Positions 1-5,395 of a stretch of 5,859 nucleotides of DNA are shown here, piece by piece. The notes under the pieces are model-generated. The model searched no databases and had not been told where the DNA came from. It saw only the letters and a program-made list of their open reading frames with translations. Position 1 is the stretch's first letter; each line of letters starts with the position of its first letter. Source of the DNA: Actinomycetota bacterium (GTDB taxonomy: Bacteria; Actinomycetota; Nitriliruptoria; Euzebyales; Egibacteraceae); NCBI GenBank assembly GCA_019347785.1, contig JAHWKQ010000048.1:1-5859 (forward strand). The letters are read 5' to 3'. The position numbers were made by a program, and so were the translations under genes.

Positions 1-2
1 GA

Positions 3-554
3 TCTGACCGCGACCGCGCCCTGGCCGACCGGCTGCGGGCGCTGCGCGGGGAGCGGGCGCGGGCGCTCGGCCTGGACCCCGGGGTGCTGTGCCCCAGCCG
101 TACACTGACGGGGGCACTGCTGACCGACCCCCGCACGCCCGGGCAGCTGCGCGACGCCCTGGGCCTGCGCCCGTGGCAGTGGCAGCAGGTCGGGGACGCC
201 TTCTGCGGGGCGCTGGGGCTGACGGGGCCGGGCAGACCCGAGCGGGCCCCGCGACCACCGAAGGAGAAGACGATGGCTGACCTGCTGGACGCGGACACCG
301 TGCGCCGCGAGCTGGAGGAGCGCGACGGCTGGGCCGGCGGCACAGACGGGATCACCCGGACCTACCGGTTCCGCGACTTCGTCGCCGCCATGGGCTTCCT
401 GCAGCGGGTCGCCCTGCTCAGCGAGCGGGCGTCACACCATCCCGACGTCGAGCTGTCCTACGGCACCGTCACGCTGACGATCCGCAGCCACGCCGCTGGC
501 GGCGTCACCCGGAAGTGCCTGGACCTGGCCGACAGCGTCGACGAGTACACCTGA
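3..554 (+). CDS. rnd: Ribonuclease D C-terminal (HRDC) fragment, in frame with PCD domain (5' partial)
   Basis: The 5' end is cut by the window. The visible reading frame encodes 183 residues. Residues about 5-72 look like the HRDC domain found at the C terminus of RNase D, a 3'-5' exoribonuclease acting in tRNA and stable RNA maturation. The supporting features are LRALRGERARALGLDP, the CPSRTL segment, and a helix-turn with GLRPWQWQQVG at about 54-64, where the GL.PWQ pattern is typical. A Pro/Arg-rich linker (about 74-90) then leads, with no stop codon, into a complete PCD domain starting at Met91. Read literally, this is an RNase D-PCD fusion. The alternative is that RNase D normally ends near the PCD start and its stop was lost by mutation or a sequencing indel. 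In the +2 frame a TGA sits at 278-280, overlapping the PCD ATG, which is where a normal coupled stop would be expected. The HRDC identity is fairly sure, the fusion much less so. Confidence 0.6.
   Translation, partial: SDRDRALADRLRALRGERARALGLDPGVLCPSRTLTGALLTDPRTPGQLRDALGLRPWQWQQVGDAFCGALGLTGPGRPERAPRPPKEKTMADLLDADTVRRELEERDGWAGGTDGITRTYRFRDFVAAMGFLQRVALLSERASHHPDVELSYGTVTLTIRSHAAGGVTRKCLDLADSVDEYT
261..266 (+). promoter_or_regulatory. Shine-Dalgarno AAGGAG for the PCD start
   Basis: AAGGAG lies 6 bases upstream of the ATG at 273. It is the best match to the 16S anti-Shine-Dalgarno in the window. It matters because the upstream RNase D frame is open across it: the site argues that the dehydratase is made as a free protein, not only as the tail of a fusion. 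Confidence 0.8.
273..554 (+). CDS. Pterin-4a-carbinolamine dehydratase (4a-hydroxytetrahydrobiopterin dehydratase)
   Basis: A 93-residue protein of normal length for this family. PCD dehydrates 4a-hydroxy-tetrahydropterin to quinonoid dihydropterin, recycling the cofactor of aromatic amino acid hydroxylases. In bacteria without such hydroxylases its role is less clear. The active-site signature is present: SHHPDVELSYGTVTLTI at residues 54-70, with the paired histidines at 55-56 and Pro57, then His73 in RSHAAGGVT (Ser-His where many members have Thr-His). The N-terminal half has the expected YRFRDFVAAMGFLQRVA helix at 31-47. The ATG at 273 is preceded by AAGGAG with 6-base spacing, a near-ideal ribosome site, so independent translation is likely even though the upstream RNase D frame runs into it. 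It ends 17 bases before the converging ispH stop. The family call is firm; the physiological substrate is inferred. Confidence 0.93.
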   Translation: MADLLDADTVRRELEERDGWAGGTDGITRTYRFRDFVAAMGFLQRVALLSERASHHPDVELSYGTVTLTIRSHAAGGVTRKCLDLADSVDEYT

Positions 555-574
555 GCCGCGGACGGCGGGACTCA
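552..574. terminator. Possible bidirectional hairpin between converging genes
   Basis: The sequence between and including the stop codons of PCD (TGA, 552-554) and ispH (TCA, 572-574) can fold. TGAGCCGC (552-559) pairs with GCGG (565-568) and CTCA (571-574), with a 5-base loop and a 2-base bulge (GA, 569-570). The position between convergent genes fits a shared terminator. There is no T-run on either side, so it is not a canonical intrinsic terminator. Factor-dependent or T-less termination is an inference only. Confidence 0.35.
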
Positions 575-1549
575 GTCGCCGGGGGGAGCGGGGTCCCGCA
601 GCTCCGCGGGCAGGGCGAAGCGCACGTCCTCGTCCACGACCCGCAGCTCCTCGACGATGGCCCCGCCGGGGCGGGCGCGCAGCCGGTCCAGGACACCGGC
701 GACGAGTACCTCCGGGGCGCTGGCCCCCGACGTGAGGCCGACGGTGGCCACGCCGTCCAGCCACGGCTCGCGGATGGCGTCTACGTCCTCGACGAGGTGC
801 GCCGCGGGCGCCCCCGCGGCCAGGGCGACCTCGACCATGCGCCGCGAGTTGGACGAGTGCCCCGAGCCGACGACCAGGACCAGGTCGGCGCGGTCGGCGA
901 GCACCCTGGCGGCGTCCTGCCGGTTCTGGGTGGCGTAGCAGATGTCGTCGCCGCGGGGCCCCCTCGCGTTTGGGGCCCTGGCCCGCAGCGCGTCCACGAC
1001 CGTGGCGGCCTCGTCGACGGCCAGGGTCGTCTGCGACAGGTACGCCACGTTGTCCGGGTCGGCGAGCTCCAGGCCGGCCACGTCGTCGACGTCCTCGACC
1101 AGCGTCATCGACTCCGGCGCGTGGCCCATCGTGCCGATGACCTCCTGATGCCCCGCGTGACCGATCAGCACGAGCTGGCGCCCCTGCCGCGCGTAGCGGT
1201 CCGCCTCCAGGTGCACCTTGGTCACCAGCGGGCAGGTGGCGTCGATCGTGCGCAGCCCCCGCCGGGCCGCGTTCTCGCGCACCTGCGGCGGGACGCCGTG
1301 GGCGCTGAAGACGACCAGCCCGCCCTCGGGCACCTCGTTCTCGTCCTCCACGAACACCGCGCCGCGGGCCCGGAGGTCGTCGACGACCCGGGTGTTGTGC
1401 ACGATCGCGTGGCGCACGTACACCGGCGGGCCGTAGCGGCGCAGGGCCCGCTCGACGATGTCCACGGCCCGGTCGACGCCGGCGCAGAAGCCGCGCGGCG
1501 CCGCGAGCAGGACCGTCAGGGGGCGGGTGGTCACGGCCGCGTCGGTCAC
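572..1549 (-). CDS. ispH: 4-hydroxy-3-methylbut-2-enyl diphosphate reductase (IspH/LytB)
   Basis: Final enzyme of the MEP isoprenoid pathway: a cytoplasmic iron-sulfur reductase converting HMBPP to IPP and DMAPP. The protein is 325 residues from the GTG at 1549, close to the usual length. All three cluster-binding cysteines are present: Cys22 in APRGFCAGV, Cys106 in IDATCPLVTK and Cys204 in DDICYATQNRQ. Other family motifs are VRHAIVHN (46-52), FSAHGVPP (81-88), GHQEVIGTMG (133-142) with the catalytic Glu136, SQTTLAVD (172-179) and GSGHSSNS (228-235). Two small departures from the pattern I know are Gln for Pro in GH(P)EV and His for Asn in NSSNS. The 1549 start was chosen because TATACT lies 6 bases upstream, giving a leaderless message. 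A longer frame back to 1594 would run through that promoter, and a second GTG at 1534 is possible. It converges on PCD and diverges from the trk operon. Confidence 0.97.
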   Translation of the reverse strand: MTDAAVTTRPLTVLLAAPRGFCAGVDRAVDIVERALRRYGPPVYVRHAIVHNTRVVDDLRARGAVFVEDENEVPEGGLVVFSAHGVPPQVRENAARRGLRTIDATCPLVTKVHLEADRYARQGRQLVLIGHAGHQEVIGTMGHAPESMTLVEDVDDVAGLELADPDNVAYLSQTTLAVDEAATVVDALRARAPNARGPRGDDICYATQNRQDAARVLADRADLVLVVGSGHSSNSRRMVEVALAAGAPAAHLVEDVDAIREPWLDGVATVGLTSGASAPEVLVAGVLDRLRARPGGAIVEELRVVDEDVRFALPAELRDPAPPGD

Positions 1550-1555
1550 CGCCCC

Positions 1556-1561
1556 AGTATA
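1556..1561 (-). promoter_or_regulatory. ispH -10 element (TATACT), leaderless promoter
   Basis: Read on the minus strand, TATACT is followed by GGGGCG and then the GTG start at 1549. A -10 box 6 bases before the start codon puts the transcription start at or next to the first base of the codon, so the message would have no leader. No Shine-Dalgarno is seen upstream, which agrees. No convincing -35 hexamer is visible about 17 bases further upstream (around 1579-1584). Confidence 0.6.
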
Positions 1562-1575
1562 GGAAGCGCCGGTGG

Positions 1576-1581
1576 CATACT
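1576..1581 (+). promoter_or_regulatory. Candidate -10 element (CATACT) for the trk operon
   Basis: CATACT, preceded by TGG, is the only -10-like hexamer in the 59-base gap that points toward trkA. It would start transcription near 1588 and give a leader of about 20 bases holding a weak ribosome site (GGACAGGG, 1595-1602). It forms an inverted repeat with the ispH -10 box: AGTAT at 1556-1560 against ATACT at 1577-1581. No clear -35 box is seen. Confidence 0.4.
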
Positions 1582-1608
1582 CCGCGGACCACACGGACAG
1601 GGCCGGGC

Positions 1609-2274
1609 ATGCACGTGATCATCGGCGGGTGCGGGCGCGTCGGCGCCGCGGTCGCCGACCAGATGGCCACCGAGGGCCACGACGTGGTGCTCCTCGACAC
1701 GCGCGAGGAGGCCTTCTACCGGCTGGGCACCGGCTTCAACGGCGAGACGCTCGTCGGCGACATCACCGACAAGGACGTGCTGCACCGCGCCCGGATCGAG
1801 ATGGCCGACGCCTTCGTCGCCGTCACCGCCCTGGACAACGCCAACCTCATGTCCGTGCAGATTGCCAAGGAGCTGTTCGACGTGCCGCACACCGTGGCGC
1901 GGCTGTTCAACCCCGAGCGCGAGGACTCGTACCGCAAGATGCGGGTCCACTACGTCTCGGGCACGCGCCTGGTCGCCAAGGCGATCCTCAACGAGGTACG
2001 GGCCGGGGCCTTCCCCCAGCACATCACCTTCCGCGAGTCCGACGTCGAGGTCCTCGAGATGCGGGTGCACGAGGGCGGCGCCGGCAGGACCGTGGACGAC
2101 CTGGAGGCTGTCGGCGAAGTGCGCGTGGCCGCCATCCAGCGCGACTTCGACGTGCGCCTGCCGTCCGGCGACGAGCAGCTACGGGCCGGTGACGTGGTGG
2201 TGGCCGCGTGCCGCCGCAGCGCCTTCGACGCCCTGCACGACCTCGTGGCCCACCCCTTCGACGACGAGGACTGA
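1609..2274 (+). CDS. trkA: Trk potassium uptake regulatory subunit TrkA (RCK protein 1, CeoB-like)
   Basis: A 221-residue cytoplasmic RCK subunit that binds nucleotide and gates TrkH-type K+ channels. The Rossmann fold opens at residue 1 with GGCGRVG (6-12), and Asp30 at the end of strand 2 (VVLLD) is the acidic residue that usually selects NAD(H). GDITD follows at 50-54, then VTALDNANLMSVQIAK (72-87), which departs from the usual TGDDExN wording. RCK_N ends near 135. An RCK_C (TrkA-C) domain covers about 140-213, closing with LRAGDVVVAA. It has one RCK unit, whereas E. coli TrkA has two in one chain, and the next gene supplies the second. The ATG at 1609 puts the Rossmann motif at the very N terminus, as in relatives. 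It is the first gene of the operon, diverging from ispH. The family is certain; the CeoB equivalence is from memory of mycobacterial sequences. Confidence 0.95.
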   Translation: MHVIIGGCGRVGAAVADQMATEGHDVVLLDTREEAFYRLGTGFNGETLVGDITDKDVLHRARIEMADAFVAVTALDNANLMSVQIAKELFDVPHTVARLFNPEREDSYRKMRVHYVSGTRLVAKAILNEVRAGAFPQHITFRESDVEVLEMRVHEGGAGRTVDDLEAVGEVRVAAIQRDFDVRLPSGDEQLRAGDVVVAACRRSAFDALHDLVAHPFDDED

Positions 2275-2279
2275 CGACC

Positions 2280-2951
2280 GTGTACGTGGTGCTGGCCGGC
2301 GGGGGGAAGGTCGGGCGGTACATCGCCGTGGAGCTGCTCGAGGACGGCCACGACGTCACCATCATCGAGCGGCACGAGACGCGCTGCGAGTCGCTGCTGC
2401 GCGACCACGACCTGCTGGTCATCCACGGCGACGCCTGCGACGTGCGCTATCTGGAGCAGGCGCGGCTGGAGCGCGCCGACGTGTTCGCCGCGACCACGGG
2501 CGACGACGACGACAACTTCGTGGCCTGCCAGCTGGCGCTGACCTCGTTCGGGGTCCCCCGGGTGCTGTCCCGGGTCAACAGCCCCCGCAACGAGGAAATC
2601 TTCCGCCGGCTGCACATCGAGGCCGTGTCGACGACCAGCCTCATCTCCCACCTCATCCGCGAGCAGCTCACGGTCGGCGACCTCATCCACCTGTACACCC
2701 TGCGGCAGGGCAAGGTGAACCTCGTCGAGATCGACATCCCCGGCGACTTCCGGCCCACCCGCCGCACCGTGGCGCAGCTCGGGCTGCCGCGAAACTCCGT
2801 GCTCGTGTGCATCTTCCGGGGGGACGACACGGTCATCCCCCGCGGCTCCACGACGTTCGAGCCGGCCGACCAGGTGATCGCCCTGACCACCCCGGAGCTG
2901 GAGGAGGAGCTGCGCAACGCCGTCCTCGGCACCGACCGGGGTCGAGGGTGA
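2280..2951 (+). CDS. trkA: Trk potassium uptake regulatory subunit TrkA (RCK protein 2, CeoC-like)
   Basis: A 223-residue second single-RCK subunit, starting 5 bases after the first trkA. The N terminus MYVVLAGGGKVG carries the nucleotide-binding glycines (7-12), with Glu30 (TIIE) as the acidic residue after strand 2. HGDACD (49-54) and ATTGDDDDNFVACQLA (71-86) match the standard RCK_N pattern more closely than its partner does. An RCK_C domain follows at about 135-210, ending FEPADQVIALTTPE. The start is GTG at 2280, with GAGGA at 2266-2270, 9 bases upstream and inside the end of the first trkA. Longer in-frame starts lie within trkA-1 and add no RCK sequence. The pair probably forms a mixed octameric ring equivalent to the two-domain TrkA of enterobacteria. 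RCK_C domains of related proteins can bind c-di-AMP; nothing in this sequence proves that here. Confidence 0.95.
   Translation: MYVVLAGGGKVGRYIAVELLEDGHDVTIIERHETRCESLLRDHDLLVIHGDACDVRYLEQARLERADVFAATTGDDDDNFVACQLALTSFGVPRVLSRVNSPRNEEIFRRLHIEAVSTTSLISHLIREQLTVGDLIHLYTLRQGKVNLVEIDIPGDFRPTRRTVAQLGLPRNSVLVCIFRGDDTVIPRGSTTFEPADQVIALTTPELEEELRNAVLGTDRGRG
2944..2948 (+). promoter_or_regulatory. Shine-Dalgarno GAGGG for the 52-residue ORF
   Basis: GAGGG sits 7 bases upstream of the GTG at 2956 and overlaps the last codons of the second trkA. It supports the small ORF as a translated gene and fixes its start. Confidence 0.5.
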
Positions 2952-2955
2952 GCGC

Positions 2956-3114
2956 GTGAGGTTTCGGGTCCGCGGCGGCGGTGGCGGCCGCCGCCCCTCA
3001 CCACAGCCGTCCCTGGTCGGCGGGCTCGTCGGCATGGGCCTGGTCGCGGCCGCCACGGCGGGTCTGTTCGTGGTGGCCGCGGTGATCGCCCTGCTCGTCT
3101 CCCTGGTCTTCTAG
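2956..3114 (+). CDS. Small single-helix membrane protein (52 aa), unknown function
   Basis: A short ORF starting 4 bases after the second trkA stop and ending 68 bases before trkH. It starts with GTG after a GAGGG ribosome site. The product has a basic, Gly-rich head (MRFRVRGGGGGRRPSPQPS, 1-19; five Arg) followed by an uninterrupted hydrophobic stretch from about 20 to the last residue, Phe52. That stretch is rich in Leu, Val, Ala and Gly and contains no charged residue. This predicts one long membrane helix with the N terminus in the cytoplasm by the positive-inside rule. I recognise no family. Its place between the gating subunits and the channel suggests a small accessory or assembly subunit of the Trk complex, as KdpF is for Kdp, but that is analogy only. 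It is short enough for gene finders to miss. Confidence 0.65.
   Translation: MRFRVRGGGGGRRPSPQPSLVGGLVGMGLVAAATAGLFVVAAVIALLVSLVF
2974..2995 (+). repeat. Perfect GC hairpin early in the small ORF
   Basis: GGCGGCGG (2974-2981) and CCGCCGCC (2988-2995) form an 8-bp all-GC stem around a 6-base loop. The hairpin also contains the 10-base palindrome GGCGGCCGCC (2983-2992). It begins 18 bases after the start of the 52-residue ORF, in the Gly/Arg codons. There is no T-run after it, so it is not an intrinsic terminator. It could slow ribosomes or stabilise processed mRNA, or simply reflect GGC/CGC codons. Confidence 0.4.
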
Positions 3115-3182
3115 ACCATGCCCAGCCCCGCGGCCACGGCGGTGCCCGCAGCCCGCCGGCCCCCGGGCGACTAGGAGCCCGC

Positions 3183-4688
3183 GTGCTGTTCCGTCCCGAT
3201 CGCACCGACTTCCGCCTCATCGGCTTCTACACCGGCAAGGTCGTGTTCGGCGTGGGTCTGGCGATGCTGCTGCCCGCCGCGGTGGCGCTGGTGGTCGGGG
3301 AGCCCAACGAGGCATGCGGCTTTGTGGTGGGCGCGGCCCTGGCGATCACGGTCGGGCGAGCCAGCGAGGTGTGGCTGTACACGCCCGCGGCGCTCAGCAC
3401 GAGCCAGGGGTTGGCCACGGTGGCGATGGCGTGGCTGTCGGCCCCCTTCTTCGCCGCCGTGCCGCTGCTGCTCAGCGGCCACTACGCGTCCTACCTCGAC
3501 AGCTACTTCGAGGCGATGAGCGGCTTCGCCACGATCGGGCTCACGCTCGTCAACGACGTCGACCACCTGCCCCGCAGCATCAACCTGTGGCGCCACCTCA
3601 TGCAGTTCCTCGGCGGCCAGGGGGTCGTCATCGTCGTGCTGACCGTGTTCGCCACCTCCACCGCCCGCGTCGGCTCCCTGTACACCGGGGAGGGCCGCGA
3701 GGAGAAGATCGTCCCGAACGTGATCCGTACGGCGCAGTTCATCTGGCGGATCGCGCTGGCCTACGCCCTGATCGGCACGAGTCTGCTGTGGGGCTCGCTG
3801 CTGGGGGCCGGCATGGCCCCGGTCACCGCCGCGTTCCACGCCGTCAACCTGTTCATGGCCGCCTTCGACACCGGCGGCTTCGCGACCATGTCGTCCAGCG
3901 TGGGCTTCTACCGCTCGCCGCTCGTGGAGACGGTCCTGCTGCCGCTCATGGTCGCCGGGGCGTTCAGCTTCCCCCTCCACTACCACCTGGGGCAGGGCCG
4001 CCGGGGAGAGCTCACCCGCAACATCGAGACCCGCACCATCGCCATCTCCATGACGATCGTGTTCACGATCATGGCCGTGGGCCTCGCGCGCACGGGCACC
4101 TTCTCCGAGCTGGGGCCGCTGCTGCGCCACGGCTTCTTCCACGCCGTCGCGTCCCACACCACCACCGGGCTGGCGACGGTGTCCGGCCGGCTGTACGTCA
4201 CCGACTGGGGGGTGCTGGCGCCGGCGATGCTCGTCACGGCCATGGCGCTGGGCGGCATGGCGGGGTCCACCGCCGGCGGCATCAAAGCGCTGCGGGTCGG
4301 GCTCATCGTCAAGGGCCTCAAGCGCGACGTCCGCAGGGTGCTGCTGCCCGAGGACGCGGTGGTCGTCGAGACCTACCACTCGATCTCCCAGCGCGTCCTG
4401 CGCGACGATCAGGTCCGGGCGGCCGCAACCATCTTCCTGCTGTGGCTGTGCCTGTACCTGGCCGGCGGGCTGCTGGGGCTGTTCTACGGCTACGAGCTGC
4501 AGCTGGCCCTGTTCGAGAGCGTGGCCGCCGCCTCGTCGGGCGGACTGTCGGTCGGGCTCGTCCGGCCCGACCTGGAGCCGCTGCTGAAGATCGTCTACAT
4601 CGCCCAGATGGTGACCGGGCGGCTGGAGTTCGTGTCGGTCTTCGCCCTCGTCGGGTACGTCGTCGCGGTCGCGCGGGGCCGGGTGTGA
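3183..4688 (+). CDS. trkH: Trk/Ktr-type potassium channel subunit TrkH (paralogue 1)
   Basis: A 501-residue integral membrane K+ translocating subunit of the TrkH/KtrB superfamily, made of four membrane-pore-membrane repeats. All four selectivity-filter loops are visible: SGFATIGLT (113-121), FDTGGFATMS (228-237), SHTTTGLATVS (324-334) and ASSGGLSVG (450-458), each with the key glycine. The cytoplasmic linker TGEGREEKIVPNVIRTAQ (168-185) is typical of TrkH. The gate-loop motif GGMAGSTAGGIKALR occupies 357-371, and GRLEF (479-483) carries the conserved Arg near the C terminus. The GTG start at 3183 has GGAG (3174-3177) 5 bases upstream. The gene follows a 68-base gap after the small membrane ORF and overlaps the next gene by 4 bases. 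The first filter loop (ATIG) is less standard than the TTxG of paralogue 2. Expected partners are the two RCK proteins upstream. Ion selectivity (K+ versus Na+) is inferred from the family. Confidence 0.96.
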   Translation: MLFRPDRTDFRLIGFYTGKVVFGVGLAMLLPAAVALVVGEPNEACGFVVGAALAITVGRASEVWLYTPAALSTSQGLATVAMAWLSAPFFAAVPLLLSGHYASYLDSYFEAMSGFATIGLTLVNDVDHLPRSINLWRHLMQFLGGQGVVIVVLTVFATSTARVGSLYTGEGREEKIVPNVIRTAQFIWRIALAYALIGTSLLWGSLLGAGMAPVTAAFHAVNLFMAAFDTGGFATMSSSVGFYRSPLVETVLLPLMVAGAFSFPLHYHLGQGRRGELTRNIETRTIAISMTIVFTIMAVGLARTGTFSELGPLLRHGFFHAVASHTTTGLATVSGRLYVTDWGVLAPAMLVTAMALGGMAGSTAGGIKALRVGLIVKGLKRDVRRVLLPEDAVVVETYHSISQRVLRDDQVRAAATIFLLWLCLYLAGGLLGLFYGYELQLALFESVAAASSGGLSVGLVRPDLEPLLKIVYIAQMVTGRLEFVSVFALVGYVVAVARGRV

Positions 4689-5389
4689 ACGGCCCGCGGC
4701 AGCGTCCCGTCCCGCCCGGGCGCGTGGTCCTGGCCGGTGTCGCGCTGCTGGCCGCGCTCGCGGCCGTGGGGGGGCTGGTCGAGTCCCTGCGCCGGCCATC
4801 GCCCGGAGGCGTGCCCGAGGTCGCCGAGCCGCCCTCCGACCCCCGGGCGCAGGTCAGCTGTCCGCCGGCGCGCGAGGACGAGGCGCGCGGGCGGTCGGGC
4901 GACGCCCGGCCACCGCGGCTCGTCACCTCCAGCGAGCTGTTCGACTGCCCCGGCCGCCACGACGGGCGCCGCGTGCGCTACAGGGGGGAGGTCGTCGGGG
5001 CCGTGCTCGAGCGCGAGGGCGGCGCCTGGGTCCAGCTCAACGACGACGCCTACGCCGGCGAGCTGGGGCCGCTGCCGGCGCACCGGGACTATCGGGGGGG
5101 CAACGCCGGCATCGGCGTGTGGCTGCCTGCCGAGCTCGCCGGGCGGATCCACCACGTCGGCGGACCCCGCTTCCGCGGCGACGTCCTGGACGTCGTCGGG
5201 CGGTTCCACCGCGTCGACGCCGCCACCGGGGAGGTGGTGATCGTGCGGGCCGAGCACGGCTCGGTGGCCAGGCGCGGGAAGGCCTTCGTCGAACCCTTCC
5301 GTGCCGACCGCGGCGTCGCGGCCCTGCTCCTCGGCGCGCTGGCGGCCGTCGCGGTGGTCACCGAGCGGCGGGTCGGCCGGACCAGGTAG
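4685..5389 (+). CDS. Membrane-anchored protein with probable extracytoplasmic OB-fold domain, unknown function
   Basis: A 234-residue protein whose GTG start (4685) overlaps the trkH TGA in GTGA, so translation is probably coupled. A basic N terminus (R5, R7, R13) precedes a membrane helix at about 14-33. A Pro-rich spacer (38-62) leads to a globular domain at about 78-200 with the alternating pattern of a small beta-barrel: RRVRYRGEVVGAVLE, GGAWVQLNDD, NAGIGVWLP, RGDVLDVVGRFH, GEVVIVRAEHGSV. This resembles OB-fold (tRNA_anti-like) domains. A second helix at about 209-226 ends in a basic tail (RRVGRTR). Charge rules put both ends inside and the domain outside. Two cysteines, C59 and C88, could form a disulfide outside the cell. 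There is no lipobox. I recognise no named family. The position between two trkH genes suggests a Trk-linked sensor or assembly factor, which is inference. The frame stays open far upstream within trkH, but only the part from 4685 has protein-like content. Confidence 0.8.
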   Translation: MNGPRQRPVPPGRVVLAGVALLAALAAVGGLVESLRRPSPGGVPEVAEPPSDPRAQVSCPPAREDEARGRSGDARPPRLVTSSELFDCPGRHDGRRVRYRGEVVGAVLEREGGAWVQLNDDAYAGELGPLPAHRDYRGGNAGIGVWLPAELAGRIHHVGGPRFRGDVLDVVGRFHRVDAATGEVVIVRAEHGSVARRGKAFVEPFRADRGVAALLLGALAAVAVVTERRVGRTR

Positions 5390-5395
5390 CCCGGC

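Noticed and set aside
223..260. A programmed frameshift joining RNase D to the TGA at 278-280
   Set aside because: There is no slippery heptamer or downstream pseudoknot. The +2 frame stop is noted only as a sign of possible stop loss or sequence error.
1550..1594. Longer IspH start at GTG 1594
   Set aside because: It adds 15 residues with no IspH similarity and runs through the TATACT promoter box. The start at 1549 fits the leaderless layout.
1550..1608. A c-di-AMP or other riboswitch before the trk operon
   Set aside because: The whole intergenic region is 59 bases and the likely leader about 20, too short for a known riboswitch.
432..1700. Long open frames overlapping ispH (422 codons minus; 515-1618, 367 codons plus)
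   Set aside because: They are shadows of ispH, which carries all the family motifs in its own frame.
3171..4799. A 542-codon antisense open frame under trkH-1, and a similar 407-codon one at 4595-5818
   Set aside because: Both are low-complexity shadows of the sense genes, rich in Gly, Arg, Gln, Asp and His. They have no domain, and TrkH filters are clear on the other strand.
3314..5389. A 691-codon plus-strand open frame covering most of trkH-1 and the OB-fold gene
   Set aside because: Its first two thirds lie in the +2 frame of trkH and give an Arg/Pro/Gly-rich translation typical of GC-rich shadow frames. Only the part from 4685 is protein-like.
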